The notes: generated from the letters alone by a model not told the origin. 64,000 nt of DNA from a bacterium (GCA_004562395.1 SFQY01000007.1:1-64000), one strand, 5' to 3'; counted from the first letter of the stretch, positions 34,141 through 42,641 are shown. Numbers and translations are program-made.

Positions 34141-34554
34141 TTAGAATCTGCTCTTGCTGTGGAGCATTTCCCGCCAATCCAGGTCGCCTCTCTGCAGGCC
34201 CATGATCAGCATTTCCGCGCTGGCCAGGTTTGTGGCGATGGGGACGTTCTGCTTGTCGCAGTGGCGGATGGTTTCGATCATCTGGCTGTCGTCCCAGGGA
34301 TCGGTGGTATTGGGATCGGTGAACAGAAGCACCAGATCGATTTCGTTATAGGCGATGCGGGCATTGATCTGCTGGTGGCCGCCCTGCTTATGGGAAAGCA
34401 GCAGGGTAATGGGCAGACCGGTATTGTCAGCGATCAGCCGGCCGGTGGTCGCGGTAGCGAACAGGTTGTGCTTCATCAGAACGCTCTTATAGGCGGTGCA
34501 GAACTGGACCATCAGTTCTTTCTTTTTGTCGTGCGCCAGAAATGCGATATTCAC
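34141..34554 (-). CDS. mgsA: Methylglyoxal synthase
   Basis: A 137-residue cytosolic enzyme converting dihydroxyacetone phosphate to methylglyoxal and phosphate. Family marks: AHDKKKELMVQFC at the start, the phosphate-binding ATGTTG-like segment (ATATTGRLI), HKQGGHQQINARIA with the histidine needed for catalysis, and FTDPNTTDPWDDSQMIETIRHCDKQNVPIATNLASAE. The GTG at 34554 is preferred because AAAGGAG ends 8 nt before it; this gives the usual 137 residues. It follows the MinD-like gene on the same strand, as in other Clostridia. Confidence 0.95.
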   Translation of the reverse strand: MNIAFLAHDKKKELMVQFCTAYKSVLMKHNLFATATTGRLIADNTGLPITLLLSHKQGGHQQINARIAYNEIDLVLLFTDPNTTDPWDDSQMIETIRHCDKQNVPIATNLASAEMLIMGLQRGDLDWREMLHSKSRF

Positions 34555-34610
34555 AACAATCACTCCTTTTTATTTATGTAGGAAAACATCGGATTGCATT
34601 CAAAAACAGG

Positions 34611-35351
34611 TCAGCGCAGGTTGATGGGTTCCGGGAAGCCCTGAAGCCGCTTGGCGATCCTGCGGCAGGCCTTGGCGGCGGGGCTTCGCCTGGCGTATTT
34701 CAGAAGAGGGTAGCCAAAGGAGGCGGCGAGGGTTACGTTGGGGTCTTCCAGCACAATGCCCGCCAGAGGGAGCCCGGCATTGTCCATGACGTCGTCGATG
34801 GTGAGCTGTACGGTGGACAGCATGGACCGGTTTACCCGGTTCACCACCAGACGAACATCCTTTTTGCCCATGAGCTCCAGCAGGTCTCCCACCCGCGCGG
34901 CGTCCCGCACGGCGGCCGGCCCGGAGCCGGTGACCAGAAGAAACCGGTCCGCGGCGGCGGAAACCAGCCGGAAGCCGGCATCCACCCCAGCCGGGGCGTC
35001 CAGAAAGAGATAGTCAAATTGCGTACGGGCCTGCCGGAGCATCGCGTTGAAGCTTCCAAAGGGAATCTTCTCCACCGGGCAGTTCATGGGAGCGGTCAAA
35101 AAAGAGAGGGTAGGATAGAGAGGATGCTTCGCGGCGTGATCCAGGGAATAACCCCCTTCACACACATCCAGGAAGGACAACGCGCCGCTTTCGGAGATCC
35201 CCAGGGAAATATCCAGATTGCGAAGCCCAACGTCGCAGTCCACACACAGGACCGATCTTCCTTCCTCCGCCAGGGCTTCGGCGATGCCGGCACAGACGGA
35301 GGTTTTTCCGGTTCCGCCCTTCCCGGACACGATCGCAAAAAGCTCCCCCAA
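34611..35351 (-). CDS. MinD/ParA-family ATPase
   Basis: A 246-residue P-loop ATPase with the deviant Walker A KGGTGKTS (about residues 11-18), switch I DCDVGLRNLDISLG and Walker B-like FLDAPAGVD. The C-terminal stretch (KACRRIAKRLQGF) is basic and amphipathic, as in MinD membrane-targeting helices. A MinD-like division-site or envelope positioning role is likely; no minC or minE is seen nearby. The start is taken as a TTG at 35351 with GGAGG 9 nt upstream, since no ATG fits; this is the least certain point. Confidence 0.8.
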   Translation of the reverse strand: MGELFAIVSGKGGTGKTSVCAGIAEALAEEGRSVLCVDCDVGLRNLDISLGISESGALSFLDVCEGGYSLDHAAKHPLYPTLSFLTAPMNCPVEKIPFGSFNAMLRQARTQFDYLFLDAPAGVDAGFRLVSAAADRFLLVTGSGPAAVRDAARVGDLLELMGKKDVRLVVNRVNRSMLSTVQLTIDDVMDNAGLPLAGIVLEDPNVTLAASFGYPLLKYARRSPAAKACRRIAKRLQGFPEPINLR

Positions 35352-35592
35352 CCAACATCGCCTCCCATAGCTGTAATTAAGTATCATTATAAAGGAATTT
35401 CGCACAAAACGCAAGAGGATTTTCAGGGATTTTCAAAGATTTTTCATCAGAATCAACAAAAATTCCATTTGCTTCTGGAAGAAGCCGGGCAGCAGCTCTT
35501 AAAATGGGTCGTTTTTCGGCTCTGTTTTGAGAGGGAAAAGCCAAAGCTTTGGGTTCCTCCGGTGAAAAACGGAAAAACCGAAAGAAAAAGGG

Positions 35593-35621
35593 TTGCGCGC
35601 CGGGAAAATGTGCGGTATAAT
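35593..35621 (+). promoter_or_regulatory. Promoter of pta
   Basis: TTGCGC (35593-35598), a 17-nt spacer and a perfect TATAAT (35616-35621). Confidence 0.8.
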
Positions 35622-35671
35622 TATTCTGTAAAAAAACGGGCATATGCCCGATAATTGGAGGAATGATTCCG

Positions 35672-36670
35672 ATGTTCAACGCAATGATCGAAACTCTGAA
35701 AGCGAATCCCCGCAAGATCGTGTTTACCGAGGGCCATGACGCCCGTATTCTGGAAGCCACTTCCCGCCTGGTGGAGGGTGGTTTCCTGACCCCCATTCTG
35801 ATCGGCGATGTGGACGTGGTCAAGGCCAACGCCGCCAAGGGCGGTTACAACATTGAGGGCGTGGAGATCATCGATCCTCTGACCTACGGCGACATGGACG
35901 CCATGGTGGAGAAGATGGTGGAGCTGCGCAAGGGCAAGATGTCCGCTGAGGACTGCCGTGCCGCTCTGTCCAAGGGCAACTACTTCGGCACCATGCTGGT
36001 GAAGATGGGCTACGCCGACGCTCTGCTGGGCGGCGCTACTTACTCCACCGCCGATACCGTCCGTCCCGCTCTGCAGATCGTCAAGACCAAGAAGGGCGCC
36101 CATCTGGTGTCCTCCTGCTTCATCCTGGTCCGCGGCGAAGAGAAGCTGGCCATGGGCGACTGCGCCATCAACATCAGCTACGAGGACAGTGTGGATAAGG
36201 AAGGCAACGTGACCCTGTCCGCCGCCCAGAAGCTGGCGGAAGTGGCCATCGAGACCGCCAACACCGCCAAGGTCTTCGGCATCGATCCCAAGGTCGCCAT
36301 GCTGAGCTTCTCCACCAACGGCTCCGGCAAGGGCGGCACCGTCAAGCTCAGCCACGACGCCACCGCCGTGGCCAAGGAAATGGCTCCCGATCTGCTCATC
36401 GACGGCGAGATGCAGTTCGACGCCGCCGTGGCTCCCGAGGTCGGCCAGCTGAAGTTCCCCGGCTCTCCCGTGGCCGGCTATGCCAACACCTTCATCTTCC
36501 CCACCATCGAGGCCGGCAACATCGGCTACAAGATCGCCCAGCGTCTGGGCGGCTTCGAGGCCTATGGTCCCATCCTGCAGGGCCTGGCCGCTCCCATCAA
36601 CGACCTGTCCCGTGGCTGCAACGCCGACGAGGTCTACAAGATGGCCATCATCACCGCTGCCATGGTGTAA
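35672..36670 (+). CDS. pta: Phosphate acetyltransferase
   Basis: A 332-residue enzyme exchanging acetyl-CoA and acetyl phosphate, the first step of acetate formation with ATP gain. Typical segments: VFTEGHDARILEAT, NYFGTMLVKMGYADALLGGATYSTADTVRPALQIV, MLSFSTNGSGKG, PELxxDGE-like DLLIDGEMQFDAA and the C-terminal GPILQGLAAPINDLSRGC. Codon bias is strong, suggesting high expression. The ATG at 35672 fits TTGGAGG at 10 nt; the ATG at 35663 is too close. Acetate kinase is not in the window. Confidence 0.95.
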   Translation: MFNAMIETLKANPRKIVFTEGHDARILEATSRLVEGGFLTPILIGDVDVVKANAAKGGYNIEGVEIIDPLTYGDMDAMVEKMVELRKGKMSAEDCRAALSKGNYFGTMLVKMGYADALLGGATYSTADTVRPALQIVKTKKGAHLVSSCFILVRGEEKLAMGDCAINISYEDSVDKEGNVTLSAAQKLAEVAIETANTAKVFGIDPKVAMLSFSTNGSGKGGTVKLSHDATAVAKEMAPDLLIDGEMQFDAAVAPEVGQLKFPGSPVAGYANTFIFPTIEAGNIGYKIAQRLGGFEAYGPILQGLAAPINDLSRGCNADEVYKMAIITAAMV

Positions 36671-36695
36671 CGCGGGGAATTCCCAATCAAAAAGC

Positions 36696-36729
36696 ATCGC
36701 GGACCGGTTTCCCGGTCCGCGATTTTTTT
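36696..36729. terminator. Bidirectional terminator between pta and the isc operon
   Basis: A perfect 12-bp stem, ATCGCGGACCGG / CCGGTCCGCGAT, with T-runs on both strands (TTTTTT to the right; CTTTTT when read on the minus strand). Confidence 0.9.
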
Positions 36730-37138
36730 ACTGAGTGTCCTTCAGAAGGTCCGCAATGGTGATGCCCTCAAAGAATTCGTCGATCATTTTATCCAGCTTG
36801 TCCCACATGGGCCTGGCCTGGCAGCACTCCGTCCGGGAGCAGGCTGCCGCGCCCTGACTGGTGCAGGAGACGGCACTGAGGCTTCCTTCGGTGAGCTTCA
36901 GAATGCTGCCGACGGTGTATTCCTCCGGGCTCCGGTTCAGACGGTAGCCGCCCCCCTTGCCGTGGACGGCATCCACAAACCCCGCCTTGGACAGAGTGGT
37001 CATGATGGCCTCCAGATATTTCTGGGAGATTCCCTCGGCCTCCGCGATTTCCTTCAGCGGAATGTATTCCTGCCCGCCCCGCCGGGCAAAGCTGACCATA
37101 ACCCGCAGGGCGTAGCGTCCCTTGGTGGATACGATCAT
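36728..37138 (-). CDS. Rrf2-family regulator (IscR-like)
   Basis: A 136-residue regulator. The N-terminal winged helix reads MIVSTKGRYALRVMVSFARRG, then ISQKYLEAIMTTLSKAGFVDAVHGKGGGYRL. The cluster-binding part has Cys at about 93, 101, 105 and 106 (VSCTSQGAAACSRTECC), compatible with an Fe-S cluster. It probably senses Fe-S status and controls its own operon through TTACCTA/TAGGTAA half-sites at 38836-38876. The ATG at 37138 lies 4 nt after the iscU stop without a clear ribosome site, so coupling is likely. Being last in the operon is unusual for IscR. Confidence 0.88.
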   Translation of the reverse strand: MIVSTKGRYALRVMVSFARRGGQEYIPLKEIAEAEGISQKYLEAIMTTLSKAGFVDAVHGKGGGYRLNRSPEEYTVGSILKLTEGSLSAVSCTSQGAAACSRTECCQARPMWDKLDKMIDEFFEGITIADLLKDTQ

Positions 37139-37142
37139 AGGC

Positions 37143-37571
37143 TTATTCGCAGTGGGCGCAATGCTCACAGTCGGGGAACTGGCTCTTATCGTAGGGGATG
37201 TTGTTCCGGTCGAAATAATCCTTCAGGGCGTTGTGGATGGCTTCCTCCGCCAGCACGGAGCAGTGCATCTTGTGGGCGGGCAGGCCGTCCAGGGCTTCGG
37301 CCACAGCCTTGTTGGTCAGGGCCATGGCTTCGTAAATGGACTTGCCCTTGATCATCTCCGTGGCCATGGAGGAGGAGGCAATGGCGGAGCCGCAGCCGAA
37401 GGTCTCAAACTTTACGTCCTGAATGATGTCGTTTTCCACCTTCAGGTAGATTTTCATGATGTCGCCGCACTTGGCGTTGCCCACTTCGCCCACGCCGTTG
37501 GCGTCGTCAATGACACCCACATTTCTGGGGTGCATGAAGTGGTCCATTACTTTTTCACTGTACAGTGCCAT
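37143..37571 (-). CDS. iscU: Fe-S cluster scaffold IscU/NifU-like
   Basis: A 142-residue scaffold on which [2Fe-2S] and [4Fe-4S] clusters are built from the sulfur delivered by IscS. The three conserved cysteines lie in GNAKCGD (about 35), FGCGSAIASSS (about 60) and KMHCSVLA (about 104). A short Cys/His-rich tail (DCEHCAHCE) follows, as in Clostridial homologues. Good ribosome site (GGAGAG). Located between iscS and the Rrf2 gene. Confidence 0.95.
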   Translation of the reverse strand: MALYSEKVMDHFMHPRNVGVIDDANGVGEVGNAKCGDIMKIYLKVENDIIQDVKFETFGCGSAIASSSMATEMIKGKSIYEAMALTNKAVAEALDGLPAHKMHCSVLAEEAIHNALKDYFDRNNIPYDKSQFPDCEHCAHCE

Positions 37572-37624
37572 ATTGGGAAACTCTCCTTTATCATTACATA
37601 TTTCGGTGTGGAATCAAGGGAATG

Positions 37625-38812
37625 TTACAGAATATACTGCCGTTTCCCGCTCTGCAGGTCTCTCCAGACCGGGGACATGTTCCGCAGGTAGGAAACCACC
37701 TCGGGCACCACCTTCAGAATGTGGTCGATCTCCTCGTCGGTGTTGTACTCGCTGAGGGACAGACGCAGGGAGCCGTGGGCCACATCGTGGACCCGACCGA
37801 TGGCCAGCAGTACGTGGCTGGGATCCAGACTGCCGGAGGTACAGGCGGAGCCGGAGGAGGCGCAGACACCCTTGGCGTCCAGCAGAAGCAGCAGGCTCTC
37901 GCCCTCGATGCCCTCAAAGCAGAAGCTGACATTGCCGGGCAGACGGTTTACCCGGTCGCCGTTGAGAGCGCTGTGAGGGATCTGGGACAGCCCTTCAATG
38001 AGCCGGTCCCGCATGGCGGCCACCCGGGGCATGTTCTCGTCCATATGGTCGCAGGCGTCCTTCAGAGCGGCGGCCATGCCGCAGATCCCGGCGACGTTCT
38101 CGGTACCGGCACGCTTGCCCCGCTCCTGGGCGCCGCCCTCAATGACGTTCACTAGAGGGAAGCCCTTGCGCACATACAGGGCGCCCACGCCCTTGGGGCC
38201 GTGGAACTTGTGGCCGGACAGGCTCAGCATGTCGATGTTCTGCTCCTTGACGTTGATGTGCAGGTGTCCCACCGCCTGGACGGCGTCGGTGTGGAAGGGA
38301 ACGCCCGCTTCCTTGCAGATGGCGCCGATCTCGGCAATGGGCAGGACGGAGCCGATCTCGTTGTTGGCGTACATGGTGGTCACCAGGCAGGTGTCGGGGC
38401 GGATGGCGTCCTTTACCTGCTGGGCGGTGACATTGTGGTTGTTCCGGACATCCAGGTAGGTGACCTCAAAGCCCTCCTTCTCCAGCTTGTTCAGGGTGTG
38501 CAGCACCGCGTGATGCTCAAAGGCGGTGGAGATGATGTGCTTCTTGCCCTTTTTGGCGCCGTAGCGGGCGGCGGAGATGATGGCCTGATTGTCGGCCTCG
38601 CTGCCGCCGGAGGTGAAGATGATCTCCCGGGGCTCACAGCCCAGACACTGGGCCACGGTTTCCCGGGCGACATCCAGGGCTTCCTTGGCCCGCTGGCCAA
38701 CGGAGTGGAGGGAGGACGGGTTCCCGTAGATTTCTTTGAAGCAGGGCGTCATCGCGTCGATGGCTACCTGACTCATGGCGGTGGTTGCCGCGTTGTCAGC
38801 ATAAACGTGCAT
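37625..38812 (-). CDS. iscS: Cysteine desulfurase IscS/NifS
   Basis: A 395-residue PLP enzyme releasing sulfur from cysteine for Fe-S cluster assembly. The PLP lysine is in SGHKFHGPKGVGALYV (about 203). The active-site cysteine loop is SSGSACTSGSLDPSHVLLAIG (about 325), of the short-loop NifS type, and HTDAVQAVG binds the cofactor. AGGAGG is 10 nt before the ATG. First gene of an iscS-iscU-rrf2 operon with the promoter and half-sites at 38836-38885. Confidence 0.95.
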   Translation of the reverse strand: MHVYADNAATTAMSQVAIDAMTPCFKEIYGNPSSLHSVGQRAKEALDVARETVAQCLGCEPREIIFTSGGSEADNQAIISAARYGAKKGKKHIISTAFEHHAVLHTLNKLEKEGFEVTYLDVRNNHNVTAQQVKDAIRPDTCLVTTMYANNEIGSVLPIAEIGAICKEAGVPFHTDAVQAVGHLHINVKEQNIDMLSLSGHKFHGPKGVGALYVRKGFPLVNVIEGGAQERGKRAGTENVAGICGMAAALKDACDHMDENMPRVAAMRDRLIEGLSQIPHSALNGDRVNRLPGNVSFCFEGIEGESLLLLLDAKGVCASSGSACTSGSLDPSHVLLAIGRVHDVAHGSLRLSLSEYNTDEEIDHILKVVPEVVSYLRNMSPVWRDLQSGKRQYIL

Positions 38813-38835
38813 GTATCAATAACCTCCTGTCGGTT

Positions 38836-38885
38836 TTACCTAGCAATTTCATAGGTAATATACCATCACTTACCTACTTTGTCAA
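38836..38885 (-). promoter_or_regulatory. isc promoter with three Rrf2-like half-sites
   Basis: On the minus strand: TTGACA (38885-38880), 17 nt, TATATT (38862-38857). Three copies of a 7-bp half-site are present on alternating strands: TTACCTA (38836-38842), TAGGTAA (38852-38858) and TTACCTA (38870-38876). They form two overlapping dyads with 9- and 11-nt centres, one covering the spacer between the promoter boxes and one spanning the -10 and early transcript. This is consistent with repression by the Rrf2 protein encoded in the operon (inference). Confidence 0.8.
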
Positions 38886-38903
38886 TAGGCAGATGCTGCG
38901 GAA

Positions 38904-39362
38904 TCACTCTGAGGGGAAGATTTTTCTCAGGATCGGGGTCTGTTCCCGCTGCACATTGGAAAAGGTGCCGTAAAAACGGTCGGCATTTGGGTTTTGGGCG
39001 GGGATGAGGAAATATTCGTCAATGTGATTGTCCCGGCACCGCCTTTCCAGTTCCCGGAAAAGGCCCTGGGCGATGCATCTGTGCCGGTACGCCTTGCGCA
39101 CGTACACCCAATCTACGTATGCCATCCGGAAGCCGTCCTGGATGCAGCCGTAAAAGTGGTATTCCAGCCGACCCAGAACACGACCCTCCTCCACCGCCAG
39201 AATGGAGGTGGAGTGCCGGTAAAAGGGGTCGGCCACCCGGGCGCGGATCCCCTCCGGGTCCACAGTCTGCACAAACATCATTTCCGGGTCTTCGGCAGCG
39301 GCCCTTTCCAGATAGGCAAGGTAAGCGTCCACCGTTTCTTCGCTTAAGTCCCGGTATTCCAT
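38904..39362 (-). CDS. GNAT-family N-acetyltransferase
   Basis: A 152-residue acetyltransferase. The acetyl-CoA site is YVRKAYRHRCIAQGLFRELERRC (about 95-118), matching motif A (normally QxxGxG/A; here RxxxIAQ). Strand beta4 is MAYVDWVYV, and PNADRFYGTFSNV fits the C-terminal tyrosine region. The start overlaps the stop of the msrC-like gene (TGATG), so the pair is co-translated. Substrate unknown. Confidence 0.82.
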   Translation of the reverse strand: MEYRDLSEETVDAYLAYLERAAAEDPEMMFVQTVDPEGIRARVADPFYRHSTSILAVEEGRVLGRLEYHFYGCIQDGFRMAYVDWVYVRKAYRHRCIAQGLFRELERRCRDNHIDEYFLIPAQNPNADRFYGTFSNVQREQTPILRKIFPSE

Positions 39363-39817
39363 CACAGTCTCTCCTCCAGGGCTGCGGCCACCAGCTCCAG
39401 ACCCGCCCGGTCCTCCGCCGTAAACCGGCCCACAGTGGGGCTGTCAATGTCCAGAACACCCCAGATGTTTCCGTCCTTGTGAAGGGGCACCACGATCTCG
39501 GAATTGGAAGCGCTGTCGCAGGCGATATGTCCCGGGAAATCATGGACGTTGGGAACCAGCTGCACCCGATCCTCCGCTGCGGCCGTGCCGCAGACACCCC
39601 TGCCCAGGGGAATGCGGATGCAGGCGGGCTTTCCCTGGAAGGGGCCAAGAATCAGGCAGCCGTCTTCCATTTTGTAAAAGCCTGCCCAGTTGATGTCCGG
39701 CAGGGCCTGCCACAGCAGGGCAGAGACATTGGCCAGATTGGCTGTCTCATAGGGAACATCCTCCGTCAGGGCCAGAAGCTGCCGAACGAGCATGGGATAA
39801 TTGACTGTTTGATCCAT
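39362..39817 (-). CDS. msrC: Free methionine-(R)-sulfoxide reductase (GAF type)
   Basis: A 151-residue GAF-domain enzyme that reduces free methionine-R-sulfoxide using thioredoxin. The family's cysteines are in GRGVCGTAA (about 81) and HIACDSASNSEIVVPL (about 99); NWAGFYKMEDGCLILGPFQGKPAC supplies the third cysteine region. GAGGAA lies upstream of the ATG. It shares an operon with the GNAT gene and points to oxidative-damage repair. Confidence 0.93.
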   Translation of the reverse strand: MDQTVNYPMLVRQLLALTEDVPYETANLANVSALLWQALPDINWAGFYKMEDGCLILGPFQGKPACIRIPLGRGVCGTAAAEDRVQLVPNVHDFPGHIACDSASNSEIVVPLHKDGNIWGVLDIDSPTVGRFTAEDRAGLELVAAALEERL

Positions 39818-39879
39818 ATGTGATTCCTCATTTTTTGATTTTTTTCAAACCGATCCTGCCTGGCTTAAAATTTTTGCGT

Positions 39880-39941
39880 AAAGGATGGTTTATATTGGCA
39901 CCCCGCGTAGGGCCGACCGTTATTCAGATAGACGATCCTTT
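39880..39941. repeat. Minimal 62-bp element of the same terminal family
   Basis: Termini AAAGGATGGTTTA (39880-39892) and TAGACGATCCTTT (39929-39941); the middle has only CGTAGGGCCGACC. It is the smallest copy and appears deleted inside. The rest of the 297-nt gap before spoIVB shows no gene. Confidence 0.65.
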
Positions 39942-40114
39942 CCCTGCCAAATTTCTGCATAAAACCGTCCCTTCTATCATATAAAATATGTTTCCGTCTT
40001 TCAAGTCAGAAATTCCCCGAAAGTCCAATGGGTTCCTCTTTTTTCGACTTTTTCAGCGGTTACAATCCGGCCGCCGGGTCATATTAAGAAGGCAGAGAAA
40101 AAGGAGGGCTGAGA

Positions 40115-41086
40115 ATGAAACGAATCACAGGTTCCATTGCTTTCACTTTCATATTATTGTTTACGCTGCTTCCGCTGCAGGCCCGGGCGGCGGAGCTGCT
40201 GATTCCTGTTGGAAAAATCATTGGCTTGCAGCTTCGGGATGACACCGTGACAGTGGCGGCCTACGACGATTCTCTGGGCGGCTGCGCCAGAAACGCGGGG
40301 CTGAAGATCGGGGACGAGATCGTGAAGATCAACGGCACGTCCATTGACTGTGCTGAGGATGTCCGGGCTGCTCTGGGCAGCGGCAGCACTGAGGTGGAGC
40401 TGACGGTACGGCGGGGCGGAAAGCTGAACGTTCTGCATCTGACCCCGGAGCAGACCGCGGAGGGTCCCCGACTGGGAGTTTTTCTGCGCCAGGGAATCGC
40501 GGGCATCGCGACCGTCACCTTTTACGATCCGGAAACCGGAAAATTCGGCACCCTTGGTCACGGCGTCAGCACTTCCGGGGGAAAGCTTCTGCAAATGACC
40601 AGGGGCTATGCCTACGAGGCCCAGATTCAGTCCGTCAAAAAAGGGAAAAGCGGCGAGCCTGGGCAGCTGAAGGGCATTGCCGACGGGGAAACCGCTTTCG
40701 GAACCCTGCTGCGCAATACGCCCCAGGGCGTCTTCGGAATCACCCAGCAGGGCTGGAAGGGAGAGCCGATCCCGGTAGCGTCCTTTGAGGAGGTCCACAG
40801 AGGGGCTGCCTTCATCCGTTCCACGGTATCCGGCGATAAAGCACAGGACTATTCTGTGGAAATTCTGAAAATCTATCCCGAAGACCGGGCCGACGGCCGG
40901 AATTTCCTGATCAAAGTGGTAGACCCCGCCCTCCTGTCCGCCACAGGAGGAATCGTTCAGGGAATGAGCGGCAGTCCGATCATCCAGGATGGAAAGCTGG
41001 TGGGGGCTGTGACACATGTTCTGGTCAATGATCCCACCACGGGCTACGGAATCTTCATTGAAAATATGCTGGACGCGGCAACTTGA
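40115..41086 (+). CDS. spoIVB: SpoIVB peptidase (S55)
   Basis: A 323-residue exported serine protease that triggers the sigma-K checkpoint during sporulation. The signal peptide or anchor covers about 1-26; a PDZ domain spans about 45-112 (AGLKIGDEIVKINGTSID). The S55 protease domain follows: catalytic His in FGTLGHGVS, catalytic Ser in GGIVQGMSGSPIIQDGKLVGAVTHVLVNDPTTGYGIFIE. It is shorter than the Bacillus protein (about 425). AAAAAGGAGG precedes the ATG. A CATATTA box at 40080 could be a forespore -10 element, but its -35 is poor. Two extra copies of its 3' end lie downstream. Confidence 0.96.
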   Translation: MKRITGSIAFTFILLFTLLPLQARAAELLIPVGKIIGLQLRDDTVTVAAYDDSLGGCARNAGLKIGDEIVKINGTSIDCAEDVRAALGSGSTEVELTVRRGGKLNVLHLTPEQTAEGPRLGVFLRQGIAGIATVTFYDPETGKFGTLGHGVSTSGGKLLQMTRGYAYEAQIQSVKKGKSGEPGQLKGIADGETAFGTLLRNTPQGVFGITQQGWKGEPIPVASFEEVHRGAAFIRSTVSGDKAQDYSVEILKIYPEDRADGRNFLIKVVDPALLSATGGIVQGMSGSPIIQDGKLVGAVTHVLVNDPTTGYGIFIENMLDAAT

Positions 41087-41102
41087 CCAGCAAAACAGCT
41101 TT

Positions 41103-41142
41103 AATAAAGCGTGGGTGTTTTGAATTACCCACGCTTTATATG
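41103..41142. terminator. Bidirectional terminator between spoIVB and the 41148 gene
   Basis: AAAGCGTGGGT (41106-41116) pairs with ACCCACGCTTT (41127-41137). Flanking A- and T-rich sequence on both sides suits both convergent genes. Confidence 0.85.
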
Positions 41143-41147
41143 TTTTC

Positions 41148-41726
41148 TCATTTATGCGCAATCCTTGCATTCCGCTTTTCAATATCCTGACGCATTTTTT
41201 GAATCTTGGCATACTCACCTTTACACCATAAGCGGTCAATGAAAATCAGCGAGATAATCTCAAGCCCGACTGTTATGTACAGCGCCAGAAAGCATTCCCG
41301 GCGCTCTTGTTCCCAGGCGGCACAGGAAACAGAATCATCCAGAAACATGTTCTGCCCATTGTAAAGCTTCTCAATGTGATCGCCGCCCGCAATTGTTTCC
41401 GAATACACCAGTGAATAGGTTTCACCAGCAATCAGCATTTCTTTCAAATGTTCGACAGATACAAGTTTTTCCGGAATGACATACTTTCTGCCATCTTCTG
41501 TATTTAAAACAGTGGATTTTCCGCGTTGAAGCCCAATCGTTTCGCTGGAAATATGGGAATAAACAACTTCTGTATATTTCCAGTCATCAGGGGAGCCTAA
41601 ACTGTATATCCCAAACAGCCACACAGGAATAAACAGCAGAATCGGAAACGTAATTGCATATTTCCAGAATATACTCTTCCTGACAGAACGGAGCGCTTCC
41701 TTTTTATTTTTTACATAGCCATCCAT
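41148..41726 (-). CDS. Membrane protein of unknown function in the spoIVB-remnant region
   Basis: A 192-residue protein with a basic N-terminus, a helix at about 26-45 (ITFPILLFIPVWLFGIYSL) and a second at about 145-163 (LALYITVGLEIISLIFI). Between them lies an extracytoplasmic domain of about 100 residues, and the C-terminus is basic and cytosolic. The base composition is visibly AT-richer than the housekeeping genes around it, suggesting foreign origin. It lies between the intact spoIVB and the first remnant of its 3' end. No family recognised. Confidence 0.75.
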   Translation of the reverse strand: MDGYVKNKKEALRSVRKSIFWKYAITFPILLFIPVWLFGIYSLGSPDDWKYTEVVYSHISSETIGLQRGKSTVLNTEDGRKYVIPEKLVSVEHLKEMLIAGETYSLVYSETIAGGDHIEKLYNGQNMFLDDSVSCAAWEQERRECFLALYITVGLEIISLIFIDRLWCKGEYAKIQKMRQDIEKRNARIAHK

Positions 41727-41891
41727 ATGAACATCCCCCTTAACAGAAGTATTATAGCTTAATTCGTGTATTTCCAGAACCCATGATCAGCCATATCCAT
41801 AATAAAGTGTTTCCATCATTATATCACATGTCTTTAATAATTGATAGATGGGAATGATACCTGTAATTGTTGTCCTTAATGACAATCACTC

Positions 41892-41975
41892 GTGCCCTCC
41901 AGCCCCATCATCCAGGACGGCAGGCTCATCGGCGCTGTGACCCACGTTCTTGTGGACGACCCCACGGCAGTGTAA
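41892..41975 (+). pseudogene. First remnant of a spoIVB 3' end
   Basis: Translated without a start codon, these 28 codons read VPSSPIIQDGRLIGAVTHVL, then VDDPTAV and stop. They align with residues MSGSPIIQDGKLVGAVTHVL, VNDPTT of the intact SpoIVB 900 nt upstream, but the DNA is clearly diverged (many third-position changes), so it is not a recent duplicate. It ends at a premature stop where the intact protein continues GYGIFIE. There is no ribosome site. The rest of 41727-42003 shows no gene. Confidence 0.85.
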
Positions 41976-42003
41976 GGAAATTGCGGGACAGAACGGATTC
42001 TTG

Positions 42004-42032
42004 TTGACGGAGTAGCTGAATTCTGATATAAT
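42004..42032 (+). promoter_or_regulatory. Promoter of the toxin-antitoxin operon
   Basis: TTGACG (42004-42009), a 17-nt spacer and TATAAT (42027-42032), followed by AGGAGG at 42053-42058. Confidence 0.8.
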
Positions 42033-42065
42033 TAGATTAGAATTTGACTATCAGGAGGAATGATT

Positions 42066-42332
42066 ATGAATATTCGACCTTCCGCCGCCATTCGTCAGAA
42101 TTACAATGAAATCGCCGATCTGTGCCGTAGAACCCAGGAGCCTGTATATCTCACCAAAAACGGAGAAGGTGACTTGGTCATTATGGACATTGAGAGCTTT
42201 ACCCGCCGGGAGAAAATGCTGAAACTCCGGGAAAACCTCCTTGCTGTGGAAGAAGACCGGGCCATGGGCCGCCGGGGCTGCACCATTGATGAGCTGGAGA
42301 GTTTCTTGGATGGCATTCTGAACGAGGGATAA
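42066..42332 (+). CDS. Phd/YefM-type antitoxin
   Basis: An 88-residue antitoxin. The N-terminal DNA-binding fold reads MNIRPSAAIRQNYNEIADLCRRTQEPVYLTKNGEGDLVIMDIESF, a classical prevent-host-death pattern, and the acidic C-terminal tail (about 55-88) would wrap the toxin. The ATG at 42066 has AGGAGG at 7 nt; the one at 42060 is too close. It is followed after 3 nt by the toxin gene and normally represses its own promoter. Confidence 0.92.
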   Translation: MNIRPSAAIRQNYNEIADLCRRTQEPVYLTKNGEGDLVIMDIESFTRREKMLKLRENLLAVEEDRAMGRRGCTIDELESFLDGILNEG

Positions 42333-42335
42333 CCG

Positions 42336-42641
42336 ATGAAATACAAAGTGATCATCTCTGACAGAGCCAAAGAAATGCTCGGGCTGCACCTGCGTTTTCT
42401 GGCCCAGGTCAGCAGGCCGGCGGCAGTCAAACTGAAGCAGCGGTTTCTGGAGGAAATGCGCTCCCTGCAGGAAATGCCCCAGCGGTATCCGTTCTTCAAT
42501 GAGGATTACATTCCCGTAAACAAGTATCACAAGCTGTATGTAGAAAACTGGTATCTCGTACTGTATCAGATTCGCGATGACACGGTATATGTGGACTGGA
42601 TTGTGGATTGCAGACAGGACTATCCGTGGCTGCTGAGATAG
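42336..42641 (+). CDS. RelE/ParE-superfamily toxin
   Basis: A 101-residue toxin: MKYKVIISDRAKEMLGLHLRFLAQVSRPAAVKL at the N-terminus, PQRYPFFNEDYIP in the middle, and the C-terminal strand pattern YLVLYQIRDDTVYVDWIVDCRQDYPWLL. Members act either as ribosome-dependent mRNA nucleases or gyrase poisons; this sequence does not decide which. It forms a pair with the 42066 antitoxin. Confidence 0.9.
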   Translation: MKYKVIISDRAKEMLGLHLRFLAQVSRPAAVKLKQRFLEEMRSLQEMPQRYPFFNEDYIPVNKYHKLYVENWYLVLYQIRDDTVYVDWIVDCRQDYPWLLR

